This document shows, piece after piece, positions 5,597 through 7,434 of a stretch of 7,434 nucleotides of DNA (positions are counted from its first letter, which is position 1; every line of letters begins with the position of its first letter). A program made the translations under genes and the position numbers. Location of the stretch: the NCBI GenBank assembly GCA_021809225.1, contig JAKBAL010000002.1, positions 1 through 7,434 on the forward strand. The letters run 5' to 3'. Under the pieces are notes generated by a model. It worked only from the letters and a program-made list of their open reading frames with translations, had not been told where the DNA came from and made no database searches. This DNA is from Pseudomonadota bacterium. GTDB lineage: Bacteria; Pseudomonadota; Alphaproteobacteria; UBA9655.

Positions 5597-6499
5597 TTGA
5601 AGGGTTTTTTTTTGACTTATACGAAAATTCAATGGGGACTCATTTTCATTACTCTTGTCGTTGAGATTGTTTGGATACAATTATCGTCTTTCGTTTTTTT
5701 ATATAATCAAAACCAAATTTTTTTTTACGGTCTTTGCATTCTAGTTCTTTACATATCTTATCTCTTTTATAAAAAATTTAGGCCTGCGCCTCAAATTATG
5801 TCGGCGTTGCTTTCGTTTTGTTGGCTTTTAAGTAATACCGCGATCATGATTATACTTTCATACTTAGCCTACTCAACAAATAAGCCCTTAATAACAAGTA
5901 ATTTAGCAGCTATAGATCAATTTTTAGGAATCTATCCACCAGCAATTGTTCTTTGGTTTTCTCAACATGAAGGATGGAATAAACTTTTTAAGTATATTTA
6001 TGCGGCTCTCACTTATCAAATGTTATTTACTTTATTCTATTTTAGTTTTCGTAAAAAATTTAATGTTCTTCAAAGATTTATAATGATCTATATGATTTCT
6101 CTATATTTAACAATTTTCATTGGAGCTCTTTTTCCTGCGGTTGGAACTTACGAATGGTATCATTTTACACCAGATGTTTCACAGGTGAGTGAGTTGAGCC
6201 ACTTGTACGAAGTACGCCAAAATATTTTGGATATTAGGTCAGCCGATGGGATTATTGAGTTCCCATCATTTCATGCTGCATTAGGATTACTTTATATTTT
6301 TATTTTCCGTCATGAGAAGAAAATTATTTTTTTGCCAATTTTAGTAATAAATAGCTTGATGTTTTTTTCATGTTTGTCTCATGTAGGTCAATTTTTCATT
6401 TAAATTTTAGCGGGCTTTGCAGTAACTGTCGTTGCAATTGGTTTGGAAGAGCTTCTTTTTAGGTGGTTAAAAAAAACCCCAATATCTGAATTGCGATGA
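5597..6499 (+). pseudogene. PAP2-family membrane phosphatase, interrupted by stop
   Basis: This reads as a PAP2-superfamily protein of the inositolphosphorylceramide-synthase-like type. Several membrane segments are visible (about residues 12-36, 41-58, 68-92, 130-150, 160-183, 228-236, 243-260). The SFH motif (S224-F225-H226, in PSFHAA) is the second active-site block, with its His kept. The third block should read about S-x4-xGGHYxxDxxAG. Here it reads S258 to G264 then Q265-F-F-I-stop, and the frame continues ILAGFAVT and so on for 31 codons to a TGA at 6497-6499. Thus the catalytic His is Gln and the catalytic Asp is a TAA stop (6401-6403). Such enzymes act on lipid phosphates at the membrane. 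The start is a TTG at 5597 with a weak AAAGAG before it, closely following pilin 3. Either the gene is newly dead or the 268-residue product has a non-enzymatic role. Confidence 0.8.
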
Positions 6500-6634
6500 T
6501 GATTATTTAAGTTGCGTTATCTTTAATATTTAAAATTTTATATTATCCGTCGTTTTTAAAAATCAAGTATTTCTCATGCCTGAGACCCCTATTTTAAAAA
6601 AATTGCTAAAAGTTTACTAATTTTTAAGAAGATT

Positions 6635-6673
6635 CCTCTTTAATAAAAGATAGGAGGCAGGCAATTGTCCTGC
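6635..6673 (+). other. Two small hairpins in the tssB leader
   Basis: CCTCTTT (6635-6641) can pair with AAAG-(AT)-AGG (6646-6654) around an AATA loop. GCAGG (6657-6661) pairs with CCTGC (6669-6673) around seven bases. Neither has a T tract. They sit 18 or more bases before the Shine-Dalgarno and could stabilise or regulate the secretion-operon mRNA. The rest of 6500-6706 is AT-rich, and I see no convincing promoter or terminator in it. Confidence 0.3.
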
Positions 6674-6706
6674 AATTAAAATAAATTAAGAAGGAGGTAT
6701 TTTATC

Positions 6707-7204
6707 ATGGCAAGTGCACAACATAAACTTGATCGTATTCGTCCCCCGCGCGTTCAAATCACTTACGACGTGGAAATTGGGGGATCCATTCAAGAGTATG
6801 AGCTTCCTTTTGTGATGGGAATTTTAGCGGACCTTGCAGGACTTCCGGCGACCCCTCTACCCCCTTTAAAGGATAGGAAATTTATCGATGTTGATCGTGA
6901 TAATATTAATGACGTGATGGCTTCTTTAGGTGCCCAACTTCCCTTGCGTGTAAAGAATATTTTAGGGGGTGATGCACCCGATCTGAATATTATTCTCTCC
7001 TTTAGATCCATGGATGATTTTAATCCTCTCAATATCGTTGGGCAAGTTGCGCCCTTAACAGACCTTTATACGAAAAGGATAGCGCTGACTGATCTCTTAT
7101 CCAAATTAGATGGCAATGATGCTCTTGATGCTGAGCTGAGAAATATTATTGAAAATCCTGATGCTTTGGCTGAGCTACAAAAGGAAATTAAGGCAAATAA
7201 ATAA
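6707..7204 (+). CDS. tssB: Type VI secretion contractile sheath small subunit TssB (VipA/ImpB)
   Basis: This 165-residue protein has the normal TssB length. TssB and TssC interlock into the cytoplasmic sheath that contracts to fire the Hcp tube and VgrG spike into a target cell. Family blocks are seen in order: RVQITYDVEIGG (15-26), ELPFVMGILADLAG (32-45), KFIDVDRDNINDVM (58-71), a ...LSFRSMDDFNP stretch (97-107), QVAPL (113-117) and LTDLLSKLDGNDALD (127-141). The start is supported by a full AAGGAGGT (6691-6698) eight bases upstream. tssC follows after 32 bases, the standard tssBC order. This marks the beginning of a type VI cluster running out of the window. Confidence 0.97.
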   Translation: MASAQHKLDRIRPPRVQITYDVEIGGSIQEYELPFVMGILADLAGLPATPLPPLKDRKFIDVDRDNINDVMASLGAQLPLRVKNILGGDAPDLNIILSFRSMDDFNPLNIVGQVAPLTDLYTKRIALTDLLSKLDGNDALDAELRNIIENPDALAELQKEIKANK

Positions 7205-7236
7205 CTTTTAAGACGCGTTAGAGAGGGAGTAAAATC

Positions 7237-7434
7237 ATGGCAGACAAGATAAAAACAACACCAGAAGACATTGGAAAAGGTAAGGCAGACCTTCCATATG
7301 TGGGAGACACAGGAGCAGCTGTAGGTGGAGCAGCCTCTGGTGGGGCTGGAAGCGGAGGCGCTGGTGGTGGAGGAGATGACGGTAGCAATAATAATCTTCT
7401 CAAGATCATCATTCAAAATGGAAAACTTGCTCGT
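7237..7434 (+). CDS. tssC: Type VI secretion sheath large subunit TssC (VipB/ImpC), partial 3' truncated
   Basis: Only the first 66 codons are present; the family is about 490-500 residues. The ATG at 7237 follows AGGGAG (7224-7229). The segment NNLLKIIIQNGKLAR (52-66) matches the usual N-terminal TssC helix, which in other proteins reads roughly LL..I...GR.AR. Before it, residues about 26-47 form a glycine/alanine/serine-rich linker (GAAVGGAASGG, then GSGGAGGGG) followed by DDGSNNN. The N-terminal part of TssC helps link neighbouring sheath subunits; most family members have an Ala/Ser-rich lead-in here, so the strong glycine run is unusual. Position directly after tssB makes the assignment safe although the body of the gene is missing. 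Confidence 0.88.
   Translation, partial: MADKIKTTPEDIGKGKADLPYVGDTGAAVGGAASGGAGSGGAGGGGDDGSNNNLLKIIIQNGKLAR

Noticed and set aside
7066..7416. Minus-strand frames antisense to tssB/tssC
   Set aside because: Serine/proline-rich shadows of the glycine/alanine-rich TssC coding strand, with no start signals.

Overview
The window looks like chromosomal DNA of an AT-rich alphaproteobacterium, most likely a host-associated member of the Holosporales/Paracaedibacter type. This is an inference. It rests on the AT bias, a perfect CtrA-type box (CtrA is an alphaproteobacterial regulator), an alphaproteobacterial-style Hsp33, Flp/Tad pilins, a type VI secretion sheath gene pair, a large secreted Sel1-like protein, and an interspersed palindromic repeat of the kind common in intracellular bacteria. 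No rRNA or other phylogenetic marker is present, so the assignment is provisional.

Layout. (1) At 1-584 there is a short leader with a possible promoter and a small exported protein of unknown function. (2) 585-900 holds no convincing gene; it contains a 10-bp inverted repeat and possibly the wreck of a small gene. (3) 901-2685 (minus) is a 594-residue exported Sel1/TPR-like protein with a C-terminal coiled coil and its own near-consensus sigma-70 promoter. (4) 2686-2982 is intergenic and carries a compound palindromic repeat. (5) 2983-4443 (minus) is a two-gene unit: hslO (Hsp33, redox-activated holdase) followed by a small lipoprotein whose ribosome binding site overlaps the hslO stop. (6) 4444-4640 is a divergent control region with a perfect CtrA box facing the pilin genes. 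(7) 4641-5584 holds three tandem 54-residue Flp pilin genes. (8) 5597-6499 is a PAP2-family membrane phosphatase/transferase gene whose two C-terminal catalytic positions are both destroyed (His to Gln, Asp to stop), with 31 codons of readable family sequence after the stop. (9) 6500-6706 is a leader with two small hairpins and a perfect Shine-Dalgarno. (10) 6707-7434 is the start of a type VI secretion operon: tssB complete, and tssC cut by the window edge.

How the genes fit together. The right half is a cell-surface cluster: Flp pilins (adhesive Tad-type pili), a decayed membrane enzyme downstream of them, then a contractile secretion machine. The CtrA box suggests that the first pilin, and perhaps the array, is tied to the cell cycle, as pilA is in Caulobacter. 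The left half is housekeeping redox proteostasis (hslO) plus exported proteins that could act at the envelope or on a host. I found no clearly new system. The items most worth a second look are the CtrA-box pilin array, the doubly inactivated PAP2 gene, and the glycine-rich N-terminus of TssC.
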